From NCBI GenBank assembly GCA_029216955.1, contig JANAVB010015600.1:35884997-35948996 (forward strand): a DNA stretch of 64,000 nucleotides, in the 5' to 3' direction. The notes under the pieces were generated by a model. It made no database searches, was not told where the DNA came from, and was given only the letters and a program-made list of their open reading frames with translations. Positions 23,146 through 36,516 of the stretch are shown piece by piece (within the stretch, counting starts at the first letter, position 1; each line of letters begins with the position of its first letter). The translations under genes and the position numbers were made by a program. This DNA is from Iris pallida (lineage: Eukaryota; Streptophyta; Magnoliopsida; Asparagales; Iridaceae).

Positions 23146-26100
23146 ATGGAGGCGATCCTCAAGAAGCTGTATGCTGACGATGTGGCGACGTTGATGAAGT
23201 TGATGAAGGTGTCGGCTGGTGAGAGCACGACACGAACGCCGCCAAAGTTGGAACTACCCTCCATCGATCTGAAGCTGGACGGACCAGCCACCTATCTGAG
23301 TTGGTTACGGCGGGTGAGAAGAACCCTTGCAGGAAAGAACCTGGAGGGATTCTTGACGGGCGAGAAGACAGAGCCGGACGAGGGCTCGACAGGACGCGAC
23401 AAGTGGAAATCCACTCATATGGTGATTTACATCTGGCTTCTCAATTCCTTAGTCCAGCCTATTGCCTCCACAGTAGATGGAATTGAGATGGTAAAAGACG
23501 TGTGGGAGAAGCTGAGGAGAACCTATAATGGTGTGGGGAACAACTTACGGATCTTCCAGATAAAAGGAGAGATCGACGACACTGTACAGGGAGAGAAGAC
23601 GGTGCAGGAGTACGCCACAAAGTTGGAGCGTCTCTGGCTGGATTATGATCACTCCTCAAAACGGGCAAGCTGTGGGGATCCAAAGTGCAAGGAGAGACGT
23701 GTGTCTGCAGGAGAGGACGATAAAATTCCTCAAAGGGCTGAATACTGCATTCGCACAGAGGACAGCCTTACTCCTCGCACAACTAGATATTCCTAGTCTC
23801 GATGAGGCTATCTCAGCCATGATCCAGGAGGAGACGCGCATCAGACTACAGGCGGGGACATGTGGTCCCTCCGAAGCAAAGTCAGCACTAGCGGTTACTA
23901 TCTCGGGCGACACAGGACCCAAGGGAGAGCTCTGGCAACACAATCGGCAGTGCTACAACTGCGAAGAGATGGGCCATCATCGGTATGCTTGTACCAAACC
24001 ACCTAAGGAGGGAGACTCAGGTGGTGGACATGGACGAGGATATGGTAGACGTGGTCGTGGTCAAGGAGGCCGACGAGGCGGCCGAGGAGGTTATCAGGCA
24101 AACCTGCTGGTAGCAGAAGGGAATGGAGGAGCTGGTGGCACCTTTACTGAGGAGGATCAGGTACTGCTGGACCTGCTGGAGAGAAAGCAGAGAGCGTCCA
24201 CCGAAGGAGAGACATCCACCCCATTCTTCGTTGGAGGCAACACCGCTATGTATGTCCACCCATCAGAAGGTACTGACGAGTCACTCGCTCTTGCATTTAT
24301 GTCTTTCCTTAAGCCGTCAGACTGGATTATCGACTCAGGAGCATCTTGGCATGTGACCGAGAACGCTAGTGAGTTTTCTTCATACACTCTCCTAGCATCA
24401 GCAGACACCATTCAGACTGCAGATGGCACTTTCCAACCAGTGGTCGGTAAGGGTACTGTTAGTTGTACAGGTTCAGTAAGATTATCCAATGTGTTACATG
24501 CTCCATCCTTTCCAGTCAGTCTCTTGTCTATTAGTTCTATAATTTTCCAACTAAAATGCATTGTTTCTTTTGATATTCCTAAGGTGATCTTCCAGGAAAA
24601 AGGGACGAGACGAAGACTTGGGACTGGCACCTGGCATGACGGACTGTAGTACCTAGATCGAGAAGGACTGGACTCAGCATTGGTATTTATGGCAGAGAAG
24701 GCTGGAATGAGAGAGCTGCAGCAGAGGACTGAAGACACTTTGATACTTCATCATAGGAGGATGGGACATTCTTCCTTTGATACTCTAAGTAAGTTGTATC
24801 CAGAGATGTATGCAAAATCAAATAAACAGAAATTAGTATGTGATGCATGCGAGTTAGGAAAACTTACTAGGAGCTCATATGTTGGTACTGGTCATAAGAG
24901 CTCTTTTGCTTTTGAGGTAGTACATTCTGATGTTTGGGGTCCATGTGCTACTAACACTATGAATGGGTATAAGTACTTTATTTCCTTTATTGATTGTGCA
25001 TCTCATGTCACCTGGTTGTATTTGATAAAAAACAAGAGTGATGTATTTGCTTGTTTTTGGGACTTTCATAAGCATGTCCAGACTCAGTACAATGCAGTGG
25101 TGAAGGTGCTGAGGTCTGACAATGGCACGGAGTATACCAACAGGACGCTTGGAGAGTACTTGTCAGCACACGGCATACAGCATCAGACCACTTGTGCATA
25201 TACACCAGCACAAAATGGAGTAGCAGAAAGGAAGAACCGACACCTTCTGGAGACTGCAAGAAGTATGATGATCGACATGAATGTCCCACAAAATCTATGG
25301 GGACATGCAGTATTGACAGCAGCTCAACTTATCAACATGATGCCTTCAAAAGTCCTGGGATAAAAGTCTCCATGTGAAGTATTACAAGACAATAATAGTG
25401 GGATACTTCCACTGAAGGTGTTCGGGTGTGTGTGTTTTGTGAAGGACAACAGACCATCAGTTGGAAAACTTGACCCTAGAGCGGTCAAGTGCATCTTCGT
25501 GGGCTACTCAGCGACTCAGAAGGGGTATATGTGCTGGAGTCCAGTAGAGAAGAAGAAATTTGTTAGTATGGATGTCCACTTCCGGGAGCATGAGCCATAT
25601 TACCGCCAGGAGGGAACTTCGCACAACACGTCTAATACTACCAGTATAAGGCGAGAGGGGAAGATGGACTTGGTGGTAACCGATTTAGAAGTTTGGCATA
25701 GAGACATGGTTGAGGAGGAACATGAAGGTGAAGCGAAACAGGGGGAGGAGATGAGAAGTGTTAGGCCTACGACTTAGGGGGAGTTACTTAGCTACAGCAG
25801 GAGAGAGAAGCAAACTGCAGGACCAGTACCCACAATGCCAGTGCTAAGTCCCTTGCCTGCGTCTGTCCCTTCTCCTGAGACACCTACACCACCATCCTCT
25901 TCATCTACACCACCATCCTCCTCAGGTGATATCATTCATCATACTTCTTCCACACCACTATCTATACGAAGGACTACTCGCAGTAATGCGGAAAATCCTC
26001 CGGACAGATATGGTTGGGATCTTGCTAAGTTTGTTTCGTATGATCATATCTCTTCTTTTCATGGAGCATTTATAGCATCTTTGAATAGTATTATTGTACC

Positions 26101-26656
26101 TAACAATTGGCAGGTTGCCAAGAACGATCCAAAGTGGAAAGCGGCGATGCACGAGTGGTTGGGAGCTCTTGAGAAGAACCACACTTGGGAGCTGGTGAGC
26201 CTGCCAGAAGGAAAAAAAAGCAGTCAGATGCAAATGGGTTTTCACTGTGAAGCAGAACCCAGATGGACAGGTTGAGCACTACAAAGCTCGACTGGTGGCA
26301 AAAGGATACAGTCAGACGTACGACATCGACTATGACGAGACCTTTGCACCAGTGGCGAAGATGAGCACTGTCAGGACCTTGATCTCCCTGGCAGCCAATG
26401 GAGGGTGGAAGCTACACCAACTGGATGTGAAGAATGCATTTCTTCATGGGGATCTAGTAGAGGAGGTGTACATGTAGATACCACCAGGATTCGACACCAA
26501 ACAGACAGAAGGCAAGGTCTGCAGACTGAAGAAGTCCCTCTATGGACTGAAGCAGTCTCCTCGAGCATGGTTTGAAAGGTTCAGGAGAGCAATGATAGGG
26601 ATGGGATATCAGCAGATCAATGCTGATCATACTGTCTTCTTCAGACGAAGTGGAGG
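23146..26656 (+). pseudogene. Copia gag-pol, 5' part (gag, protease, integrase, RT start)
   Basis: From the ATG at 23146 the gag region includes LPSIDLKLDGPATYLSW. A frameshift near 23.72 kb is followed by FLKGLNTAFAQ. Next come the zinc knuckle CYNCEEMGHHRYAC (about 23950), protease DSGASWHVT (about 24335), integrase zinc-binding HHRRMGH...CDAC (about 24750-24860), and integrase core HSDVW, RSDNGTEY and AERKNR. RT begins with [12 protein letters not shown] and [13 protein letters not shown], then SLYGLKQSPRAW. In-frame stops lie at 24647, 25361, 25775 and 26475, and a frameshift sits in an A-run near 26215. The gypsy insertion cuts RT at 26661, just before the YVDD block. Confidence 0.93.
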
Positions 26657-26661
26657 CCACA

Positions 26662-29086
26662 TGTCACGCCCCAGAACCAGAATACTGGAGAGCGGGGGCA
26701 GACATAGCCAGCTACGTATATTGAAACAGAATACATCTCAACTATACGGTCACGGCTGTCTAGATATGAGGGTTTACTACAAGCCAACAGTCTCTTAAGG
26801 TCAAGCCTATTGTCTCAATCTCAAGCAAGTAATATAATTACAAGATGTTTGACCACCAAATATACAATAAAAGGCGTCCCAAATATTACATATCCAGCTG
26901 ATCATGAAGCTAGTCATTACAAAATGTTAGGACTAGCGAGAGTTTAGTCGTACATGATCAACCCTAGAATTTGTTAATCATGTTTACAGCCCGTAGGCAG
27001 ACAGTAAGTAAAAGTGCATCGAGCTAACAGGTGCTCGTCGGCTAAACGCCTCAAAAGAATAAATTTACAATAGAGTGAGCGAAACAAAATAGAAAACCCA
27101 CTCGTAGCCCGGGTTCCTTCTAGTCGCCACCATCGGGCTGGAAGCTTGGTAGATCCTCGGAAGCTGCTCCGAAATCTGGCCACACAAAACCAGCTGGGTC
27201 AACCCCAGAAAGAGCAAGTGCCACAAGGGGGCCACGAAATAAGAACAAAAGCCAGCAATCAGCACAAGAAAATCTAATATTAAAATTAAAACTTACGAAA
27301 ACATGGCAGGGTGATATACGACGAGATAACCATGGAACTATTCCGATAGCCAGGTTACAACCCGTAAACCAAACAAGGACCGGGGTTGTAACCCTTCGTC
27401 TGAACAGAACTTGGTTTCCCACAATTTATCGACAAGATAATAATGTAAGAAATCAATACAGGAAGCAATCTTGTACGGGATCAAGACATGACTAGACTAG
27501 TTATACTTCATTCAATCAATCACGGCCAAGCAGATACTACGGCTTACTACTTTAACTAACTAGGGTTATCACAGACCTAATTACTAACAAGATGCAGTGA
27601 GATTGTTCCACAGCTACAAGCCCTGCAGACCATCCAGGCTACCCAGGACGAAAGATTAGGGTTGAATTCAGGTGGGTACATCGCCCGGGAGACAAATGTA
27701 CCCTTAGGTGACTTAGAGGGTGCAACACTCGACGGTGCGCTGGAAATGTGCCCTATTCGACGGCAGGCTACAGATCCCAAGAGCGCCCAGGTAACGGGAT
27801 TGCCTGTAGCTGTGTCATCTCTTCATGACTACTGAGTTATTCTAGTTATTAACCTTAATCCATTTTAGTAGGAGCTCCTGACCGTGGTACTCAGGAGTCC
27901 CATCCTAGACATGATGCAAGACAGGACAAGTGGATTTAACAAGCAAGCAAGAAAGAACCACCCACGGTGTCAAGGCAAGTCAAGTTAAGTTATCAAGATA
28001 AATCATGCCAGGGTACTTGTCAGGAGTGCGCCACGACGGGCCACTATCATGTCAGGTTGGTCATGTCAGGAGTGCACCACTACGGGTCACTGTCGTGTTA
28101 TGCTAGTTCTTGCCATACCATGCCATGTACAATAGTCATTCCAAACATATTAAGTAAAATCAAGTTCATGACAAAAAGGCGTAAGGATATAAAATGGGCA
28201 TAAAATATCTAATAAAATATCAATATACAGGACTATAGAAAAGCCAAGCTTAAGAAATAAGACCAAAACTTCAAGAGCCAATGGGTTAAGCAAGGGGTTC
28301 AGGGGAGCAGCGTACGCGAGAGTCACGCACGCATGAGAGCTGCGTAGGTGAAAAGTCACGCACGCTACAGAGAGCAGCGTAGGTGAAAAGTCACGCACGC
28401 TACAGAGAGCAGCGTAGGTGAAAAGTCACGCACGCTGGGAGAGCAGCGTAGGTGAAAAGTCACGCACGCTGGGAGAGCAGCGTAGGTGAAAAGTCACGCA
28501 CGCTCAAGGGAGCAGTGTACGTGAAAGTCTCGCACGCTCAAGGGAGCAGTGTACGTGAAAGTCACGCACGCTCAAGGGAGCAGTGTACGTGAAAGTCACG
28601 CACGCCGCAGGGAGCAATGTACGTGAAAGTCACGCACGCTGAAGGAGACACGCTTCCAACAGGAAGCGTACTCAAGTCTGCGTACGCAGCGCTAAAGAGC
28701 GCGCGCAGCTCAGTGTGCGTAAGCTAAACAGCTCTGCACACTGCTCACTGTCTTCTCCAGACGGCAAGAACACCATGGATGAACCCAAGGCTTCAAAGCA
28801 TCATAACTTGGCCATCCGAACTCCAAATCCAGATTTCCAAAGTTCCAACTTGGATAGAATTGAATGCTCTTCCGCTTGGAAACACCAAAACCCATGAAAA
28901 TCCAACTTAAAGAGATCAAACCATGCAAAATTCGAAAATAGAAATAACTTAGATCTAGAGCAAAGGAGACTTCAAATCACAAAACACCAAGTTCTAATGT
29001 TGATCACCATGTCCTAATCTAGCAAATGAACCAAGAAAATAGGGCTCTCATGAAGTGGCAAGGTGCACTTGCCTAGGGGTAGGAGA
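26662..29086 (-). repeat. Gypsy 3' LTR, distal segment (before the CACTA insertion)
   Basis: The segment from TGTCACGCCCC to GGTAGGAGA is co-linear with 44063-46520 of the other LTR. It contains a minisatellite with about ten units. The apparent proteins here occur identically in both LTRs and are not supported as genes. Confidence 0.95.
28300..28655. repeat. 34-35-bp minisatellite in the gypsy 3' LTR
   Basis: About ten units of the type GAGCAGCGTAGGTGAAAAGT followed by CACGCACGCT. The first units have GCGTAGGTGAAAAG and the later ones GTGTACGTGAAAG. The other LTR has one more unit (45700-46085). Confidence 0.9.
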
Positions 29087-30090
29087 TACTACCAAAATAC
29101 ATAGATTTACCGACGGCCATATCCGTCGGTAGTCCGTCGCCAAAAATAAATACCGACGGATTACCGACGGATATTTTGGTAAAACAGCCGTCGGGAATAA
29201 CCTCGTCGCTAAAACATATCCGTCGCTACTCCGTCGCTCAGCGACGACTTAGCGACGGAATACCGTCGGCGCATTTAAATATATATAGCGACGGATTACC
29301 GACTAGCTTTCGTCGAAACATGTATCAGGATATAGGGTTAGCGACGGAAACCTCCGTCGCTAAAGAGTCGGCAAAACCGTATCAGTGATTTTCTGATACG
29401 CAATATCCGTCGCTAATCCGTCGTAAATTTGTCGGTAAAAGCGTATCAGAGATTTTTCCATACGGCAGGTCGTCGTTATGCCGTCGCTAATCCACCGAGG
29501 TGTACGACGGATTAGCGTCGTATTAGCGACAAAACATCCGTCGCTAACTGCAAAATTTATGGACATCAAACAGAACCATGTCGACGGATATTCCGTCGCT
29601 AAACCGTCGCTAACTGTAAAATTCTCCAGGTAGCGACGGATATTCCGTCGGAACTTTGTCGCCAGTCCGCCGTAAGTTAGTCCCCAATCCGTCGCTAACT
29701 GCAAAATTTATGGACATCAAAACAGAACCAGGTCGACGGACATTCCGTCGCTAAACCGTTGCTCAAGGTAAAATTCTCCAGGTAGCGACGGATATTCCGT
29801 CGCCAATCCGTCGAAAAATTGAATTCCTACAGTTAGCGACGGATAGTCCGTCGGGACTTTGTCGCCAGTCCGCCGTAAGTTAGTCGCCAATCCGTCGCTA
29901 ACTGCAAAATTTATTGATATCAAACAGAACCAGGTCGACGGATATTCCGTCGCTAAACCGTCGCTCAATGTAAAATTTTCCAGTTAGCGACGGTTTTTAC
30001 GTCGCCAATCCGTCGCTAACCTCAGTTTCTCCAGTTAGCGACGGGCTATCCGTCGCTGAGGGGTCGCCTGTCCGTCGCTAACTTCTAATT
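29087..30090. repeat. Left terminal and subterminal repeats, CACTA copy 2
   Basis: About 1 kb packed with CGACGG/CCGTCG in both orientations, often as palindromic pairs such as GCGACGGATATTCCGTCGCT. Larger segments recur too, for example AACTGCAAAATTTATGGACATC at about 29545 and 29697. The right array (38390-38740) is only 350 bp, so the ends are asymmetric. Binding by the TnpA-like protein is inferred by analogy with Spm. Confidence 0.92.
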
Positions 30091-30117
30091 TTTGAAAAAA
30101 AAATACTGCAAACAGAC

Positions 30118-30335
30118 TCTTTCCTGTTTATACAACACATCCAACACAATATCAAACATGCCAAATATCCATATACAACACCATATATCCATATCCAACA
30201 CGAATATCCAACGTAGCCAATATCGAACACCATATATCCATATGCAAAATATTCATATCCGACACCAATATCCAACGTATCCAATATCCAACAAAATATT
30301 ACCAACACAATACATCCAATATCCAACATTAAATT
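30118..30335. repeat. ATCCAACA/ATATCCA short tandem repeats
   Basis: Imperfect repeats of CATATCCA and CCAACACAATATC lie just downstream of the TnpA-like stop codon on the minus strand. They would lie in the 3' untranslated or terminator region. A dedicated function cannot be shown. Confidence 0.75.
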
Positions 30336-30407
30336 ATCCAAAAATAAAAAAAATATCCGATCATACAATGTATCCAAATGTCTACAAAACCAACAACATA
30401 AACAAAA

Positions 30408-32349
30408 TCAAACCCCGTCCGTCGGATCGTCTCGTGCTCGTGCCGCCGCATCCGCTTTGCATATGTACTCCTCCACCGTGTGTGCCGGCACTTGGGACAA
30501 GACATGGTCTGGAAGCGCGCGTAGCTGCTGTGGCGACAACATGTCAAGGAACGTCAAGATGGTGTTATCCGATACGATGCGGGCGTCCGCAGAGCGGTTA
30601 AACGAAAGCCGTCCGGGGGAAGAAGGACCAGGTCGATCCGAAGCACCGGCAGCAGCAGTAGACGGACCGGGAGCAGACGGATAGCGCCCCAACACTATCG
30701 CCCGCAAATCTGACACCGCGGAGGTCAGAGTCGCAAGCTGCGCCCTCACATCGTCAACCGGGGGCGCTGGGGGAGGCGGAGGCGGTGGATATCTCGGGGA
30801 CGGCTGCAACGAGGGCGCCATGGAACCTAAGCCGTAGACGCGCCCTTTCCTAACGCCGCCGACGGATTCTACGAACACGTCGTCGTAGCGAGCGGCCATA
30901 GAAGAGTGCGTCTGGGTGGACGTCGTTTCGCCGACATTCTCGGAAGGGGGCTCGATCTCAAGCCGACTAAGTGCCTCACGATACGCAGCCTATCCAATGA
31001 ATGTGTTTGTACTATAAGTTTTTCTAAGTTATAATATAAATCCTATGTTTCCCTAAGTTATAGTCTGAATCCTAAGTTTATCTAATTAACTTAACAATAA
31101 TTATATTTCTAACATAAATCTCATAAACGTAAGTACTTACATCAGTCTCCTCGGCCCTCGCGTCGACGAAGCTCCCGTCCTTCCGCCTCTTGTGCGTATG
31201 CACGAATACATCGTGAGCGGTGACCGTCTCCGCCTCTTTCCCCTGCTTCACCGCCCGTCGGACCTGCATACGTAGAATTTAATTAACTTCGTATATTAAC
31301 AGTACGAAATTAAATAATAGAATGAATTTGAATTTGCGCTATCTCACCAAATCTGCACGCGTCGATGCGTGGGGCCTTGATCCCCTCGTATGCAGACCCG
31401 CGCCCTGTCGATTAGCCTTAGCTTTCTCCGATTTCAGCTTGAACTGCGGAGTATCTATCTTCTCCAACATCTGCTCATAGTACTCCGCCCGGATCCAGTC
31501 CTTTCTCGTATGCGTCGTACGAAGGTCGTACACCGCATCCCGTATCTTCTTCCCGGCGGCGGCTTTGTAGGTCCTGCGGATCGCCTCCTCGCGATGGGGG
31601 GGCCACCAGAACGTCCTCTGACATACAAATTCAAATATCACGTAATAAAAAATTTAATGATTTAAAGAATAATTAATAATTCACCGACGGATTTATACCC
31701 TCATCTCGTCGAGCCAGACGTACTTCATGTCCTGAGGCACCTCAGAAAAATTGATGTAGGGGCCATGGTAGTTATCCCGGATAATGCGCCCTAGAATCCG
31801 GGCAGCATCCCACGGGAAAACCTATAAAGAAGCAACGACTGGATTATTAACTTGAATAAATGAAACAAATTTAATAAATTAACTTAAATTTACTTACGAT
31901 TCACCAGCGGGCCATAGCTCTCGTCGGAACTCGCCCACCAGCCTCTCTGGTGGCGTCGGGGGATCCGCGGGTCCGCGAATGTACTCCCCGGTATCAGGAT
32001 GAAACTGAATCCCGGGGTACTCCGAGGCCCACCCTGCAGTAACTGCTGGGCCCCCTGCTGCATCTGCTGCTGCATCCGCTGGTACATCCGGTGGCGGAAC
32101 GGATCCGCTAGCGGATGGAGTCACAGGCCTCGACGACGATGTCGGTGGCACCGAGGAAGAATGACGGCGGGAAGAGCCTGTGATCGGGCTCTCCAAGTCG
32201 GGCTCGGAGGTCACATCTGGGGAATGCGGCTGGCGACCACGACCGCTACCACCACGCCCACGCCCACGCCCACGACCACCACCACCGCCGCCGCCGCCGC
32301 CACCGCCACGACCACGGCCAGCACCACCAGTACGGGTGCTCGCAACCAT
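30408..32349 (-). CDS. CACTA TnpA-like protein (Ptta/En/Spm, Transposase_24 family), five exons
   Basis: The predicted minus-strand exons are about 32349-31898, 31821-31699, 31617-31348, 31263-31141 and 30989-30408. Exon 1 begins MVASTRTGGAGRGR and is Gly/Arg- then Ser/Pro-rich. Exon 2 has DAARILGRIIRDNYHG and VWLDEMR, exon 3 has TFWWPPHREEAIRRTY and IRDAVYDLR, exon 4 has HDVFVHTHKRRKDGSFVD, and exon 5 has VGGVRKGRVYGLGS and a Pro-rich linker. These are the family hallmarks of the DNA-binding accessory protein of CACTA elements. The introns have GT-AG ends, but the obvious donor of exon 1 leaves the join to exon 2 out of frame, so either that boundary or the gene is imperfect. It probably acts on the CGACGG arrays. 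Confidence 0.75.
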
Positions 32350-32350
32350 G

Positions 32351-32746
32351 CCCTGTAAATAGAACACATAAACAAAATACCGACAACATAGATTTATAAA
32401 TGAATATAAACCTAAACATATCCATACCAGCAGCAGGGCGATGAGTGCCGCCCAGACGAGTAGGCCTAGGAGTGCTATCTGCAAAAAGAAACTCATACAA
32501 TAATACGCAAATATCCCAAACTGAAATAAATATTACAATCAGAAGTGAAGTACGAATAAAAGCTAGATACACAAAATCTGATAAAATCATGCACCAATAC
32601 AACAAAGTACAATTCTTGTAACTTTTGATGAAAGGGCATCTTGTGTTCCACTAGACTTGTAATTGTAAATCCAAATGTAATAGGGTAATTTAGGATTCGA
32701 GACTAGATATTGGGTGCTTCAAGATACAACTGAAATATAGCGATAT
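32351..32746. other. Spacer between the two CACTA copy 2 genes
   Basis: About 400 bp separates the start of the TnpA-like gene from the stop of the transposase gene. A minus-strand frame (about 32496-32350) with a hydrophobic stretch runs into exon 1 and could encode an alternative N-terminus, but copy 1 does not conserve it well. No other signal is seen. Confidence 0.5.
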
Positions 32747-35700
32747 TTAATCATCGTCATCGTCCTCTTCCTCGGCCTCGGCCTCATCATCATCATCATC
32801 CTCATCGTCGAATTCATCTGTATCCTCATCCTCATCCTCATAAAGTTCTTCTTCTTCTTCTTCAGTCTCAATACTTGGGACAAGACGCCTCTTTCTCCCC
32901 TGGTTGACATCTAAGTCTTGTATATCAACCTCTTCCTCCCCTCTATTTTCATCAGCAAGAGGTATATCAACCTCTAATTCAACATCCATGTCACAAGACT
33001 GTTGTCCCAAATATTGGGGCTTTTCGATCTGGTCCTCTTGGTATGCTGGGTCTCCAACGTTGAATGTATTTCTAGATTTAATCTTGCATACTGCCCACCA
33101 GTCAAAGCGATCTCTACGACGCCTTGGGTAGCTTGTATAGTAGACTTGAACAGCCTGACTTGCTATCGCAAACGTGTCGGACCCTCTATACCTTCTGCGA
33201 TGATTTATATCGACGAATCCAAATTGTTTATCGATTCTCCAACCGATATTTGGTGTCGTATCGAACCACTCACATTTGAACATAACAATATGCATATCAA
33301 ATGGGGCACTATATTGTAATTCTACAATATCCCGAAGCACTCCATAATAGTCAAAGTCCGGCTCGTCGTCATAGATTGTGCCTCTTATGCAAACACCAGA
33401 ATGCTTCGTACTGAAGTCGTCATTGAGAAATTCTGCATTTATAGGATGTTGAGTTGTCTTAAACTTGAAGCCATTAACGACATAGCCGGGCCAAGTCTTT
33501 GCATGCTTCTTCGGTCCCAATGACAAATAACGGATGCTCTCATTTGTGAGTGTACTTGGTTCAGCTAATAAAACCTGTAAACTTTAAATGTATTAGTGGC
33601 ATATATATATTTAAATGGTAGCCGCATAACATATTATCTCAGTTACTTACGTAATCTCGAAACCATGACGGAAAGGTAAAATCAACCTCTCTTTGAAGTC
33701 CCTCATCGGTAATATCGGGTGTCCTTATTTTGACTTCATCTCTAAATACACTGTTAGAGAGAATAAAAATTAGTGTAGTCACTTACCTCACCAAATTAGA
33801 GATTATAACGAGGTGTAGTCACTTACTTCTCCAAATCTCTCACTTCTTGTATGTCACAATTTAACAAGACATCGGTGAGCGGCATCATACTCATCGTCAC
33901 TCAACCACCGTTTCTTACTAGCCCCAATAGGCTTGCCCCTTAAATTGAATATACCTCCTTCCTCAACGTCTTCGTCATTCCTTTGAGGTCTATTTCGATT
34001 TGTCTCAACATGAGTATCGAAATAAATGGAGCAAAAGTTTGACACCTCCTCGATAAGATATGCTTCGCATATCGAAGCCTCTATATGAGCCTTGTTGCCA
34101 ACTTTCTTCTTTAGATGATGTAGATACCTAGAGAGACAAATTATCTTGAGAATTAACAATGAATTGTAAAATCCACTTAAATTATATCGATTTTTATTTA
34201 CCTTTCAAAGGGGTACATCCATCGATAATGAACAGATGCACCGACACGGGCTTCGTATGCTAGATGAATCGGTAGATGCTCCATACTGTCGAAGAAACCC
34301 GGTGGAAATATTTTCTCTAACTTGTAATTTGTTAAGACAATCTTCTCCTCAAGTTGTATCATATGTTGCACCGTGAGCTTAGTTGAACAGATATCCCTGA
34401 AGAATGTAGACAGCTCGGCCAACGGAACCCATACAGCAGAAGGCAACAACTCTCTCAACGCAATGGGCAGTAATCTTTCCATAAACACGTGGCAGTCGTG
34501 ACTCTTCATTCCTGTTAGCTTGCGTTCATTGAGATCAACGCATCTAGACAAATTCGACACATAGCCGTCGGGAAATCTTAAAGTAGATATCCACTTGCAG
34601 ATTATTAATCTATCTTCCTTGCTCAATGCGTATGGCGCTATCGGCTTAGTTACTTGTCCACCAGCTCCCCTTTGTATCAAGTTTAGATTATGACGTTTGC
34701 ATATCTCGGCCATGTCTTGTCTTGCTTTTGGATTGTCCTTCGTCTTTCCTTTAATATCCATAACGGTATTGAAGACATTATCGAACACATTCTTTTCGAT
34801 ATGCATGACATCAAGATTATGCCTAATAAGATTATCTTTCCAATAAGGCAAGTCCCAGAAGATACTCCGTTTGGTCCAGTTATGGCTTTGTCCGAACCCC
34901 TCGACACGATTGTTCGATGGATCTTCCATTGCGGTGGGCAATTCCTTTACATCTTCCCAAATATCGTATCCCGACAATCTGGCAGGAGGTTCAGAAAATT
35001 CTTGTTTTCCATATCTGAACGCGTCCTTGTTCTTTCGCCAAGGATGTCTCGTTGGCAGAAATTGACGGTGACAGTCAAAGAAAGAAGTTTTTCCTCCATG
35101 TCTAAGGCGGAACGCTTTACTATTTTTCATACATATCGGACAAGACATGTTGCCGTGCGTACTCCATCCCGACAGCATACCGTATGCTGGAAAATCATTG
35201 ATTGTCCACATGAGTGAAGCTCTCATCTGAAAGTTTTGTTTTCTGGAAATATCATAGGTCGTGACGCCGATCTCCCACAACTGTTTCAGCTCATCCACCA
35301 ACGGCTGTAAATATATATCGATGTTCTTTGTCGGATTTTTGGGACCGGGTATGATAGCTGTCAAGAACATATAAGGAGTCTTCATACACATCCATGGTGG
35401 CAGATTGTAAGGGGTAAGAATGACCGGCCAGCATGAGTATTGAGATCCCGACTGTCCGAAAGGGGCGAAGCCATCAGAACATAGCGCCAGGCGTACATTT
35501 CTAGGCTCTGCAGCAAAATCTGGATGACACAAATCAAAATATTTCCACGCCTCCCCATCCGAAGGATGTGACAATTCTCCTTCGTCCTTTATGCGATCTT
35601 CACTGTGCCACGTCATGTGTTCTGCTGTATTCAGAGACATATACATCCTCTGTAAGCGCTTCGTGATCGACAAGTAATGCATATACTTGTAAGGACGTCG

Positions 35701-36516
35701 TTTTCTAGTTGACTTTCCTTTTCCCTGTACTGTCTTGTAACGATCCGCATTACAGAACCAACAACTTTCTAATACGCAATTCTCTTTGTAATACAACATG
35801 CATCCGTTGCGACAGCAATCTATCTTCTCGTACCCCAGTCCCAGTTGTCGGACCATCATCTTTGACTTGTAGAAGTTTTTTGGGAGCTCTTTTGATTCCT
35901 TCGGTAACACCTCATTAGTTAATTGTGTGATCCGATCATAGCAAGCTTGTGGCAAGTTAAAATCAGACTTTATGTTCAACAACCGCATCGTCACTGACAG
36001 TGCGGAATGAGTCTCACAACCAGGATATAGAGGAGTATCTGCGTCCTTAAACATATCATAGAACTCCTTTGCCTCGGGATTAGGATCCTCCGGATCAAAA
36101 TTAGGCCCTGCCGCAGCATACACCATATCTCGTGCAAGGTTCTGCATGTCTCCATAATCCACAGAGCATCCGTGGTCTTCGAGGACATCCGTTGCAGCAT
36201 TATCATCAAAAGCATAAGTACCAGCTTCTGCAGCCTGTCTTTCTGAATATAATTCACCTTGCGATGACCACAGGCCGTAATCACGTACGAAACCCTTACG
36301 GGTCAAATGATCTCTCACAGTCATCACTTCTTCGAAACGTCTATTGTGACAATTAACACATGGACACTTGATTTTGTTATCGTCCATGTACTGAGTTTTG
36401 CTCATGGCATACTTAAGAAATACTTCCACACCTGCCTGAAAATCGTCACTCACACCAATTCTGCTCTCGTGTTATCGTTTGTACATCCATGTACGATCAA
36501 CAAAGTAACGATTCAT
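32747..36516 (-). pseudogene. CACTA transposase (TnpD/Tnp2-like), nearly complete
   Basis: The minus-strand order is: start MNRYFVDRTWMYKR at 36516, followed by a TAA (36472-36474) where copy 1 has CAA (Gln); then a 751-codon open frame, 36453-34198. That frame holds the Transposase-associated domain (residues 1-70, CPCVNC), the Transposase_21 core (about 190-470, with CSDGFAPFGQSG and WSTHGNMSCPIC) and a DUF4218-type block (about 600-750). Linker exons follow (34159-33854 and about 33750-33650), then the DUF4216-type exon 33526-32747 with an acidic tail of about 50 residues. The linker exon has lost two bases near 33870 (CATCGGTGAG against CATATCGGTGAA in copy 1), ending the frame early. It could act only by reinitiation at the internal Met and read-through, so it is probably defective. 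Confidence 0.85.

Noticed and set aside
23061..23291. Minus-strand frames opposite copia gag
   Set aside because: Shadow of the plus-strand gag, which has recognisable motifs; no independent evidence.
27065..27422. Minus-strand 100-aa frame with hydrophobic stretches, repeated at 44466-44823
   Set aside because: Occurs in both LTRs of the same gypsy element; conservation is explained by LTR identity and no domain is recognised.
28150..28398. 82-aa minus-strand frame over the minisatellite
   Set aside because: Built from tandem repeat units within the LTR; duplicated at 45551-45799 for the same reason.
28300..28655. CRISPR-like array (repeats of about 35 bp)
   Set aside because: The units are contiguous without unique spacers and lie in a plant LTR; this is a minisatellite.
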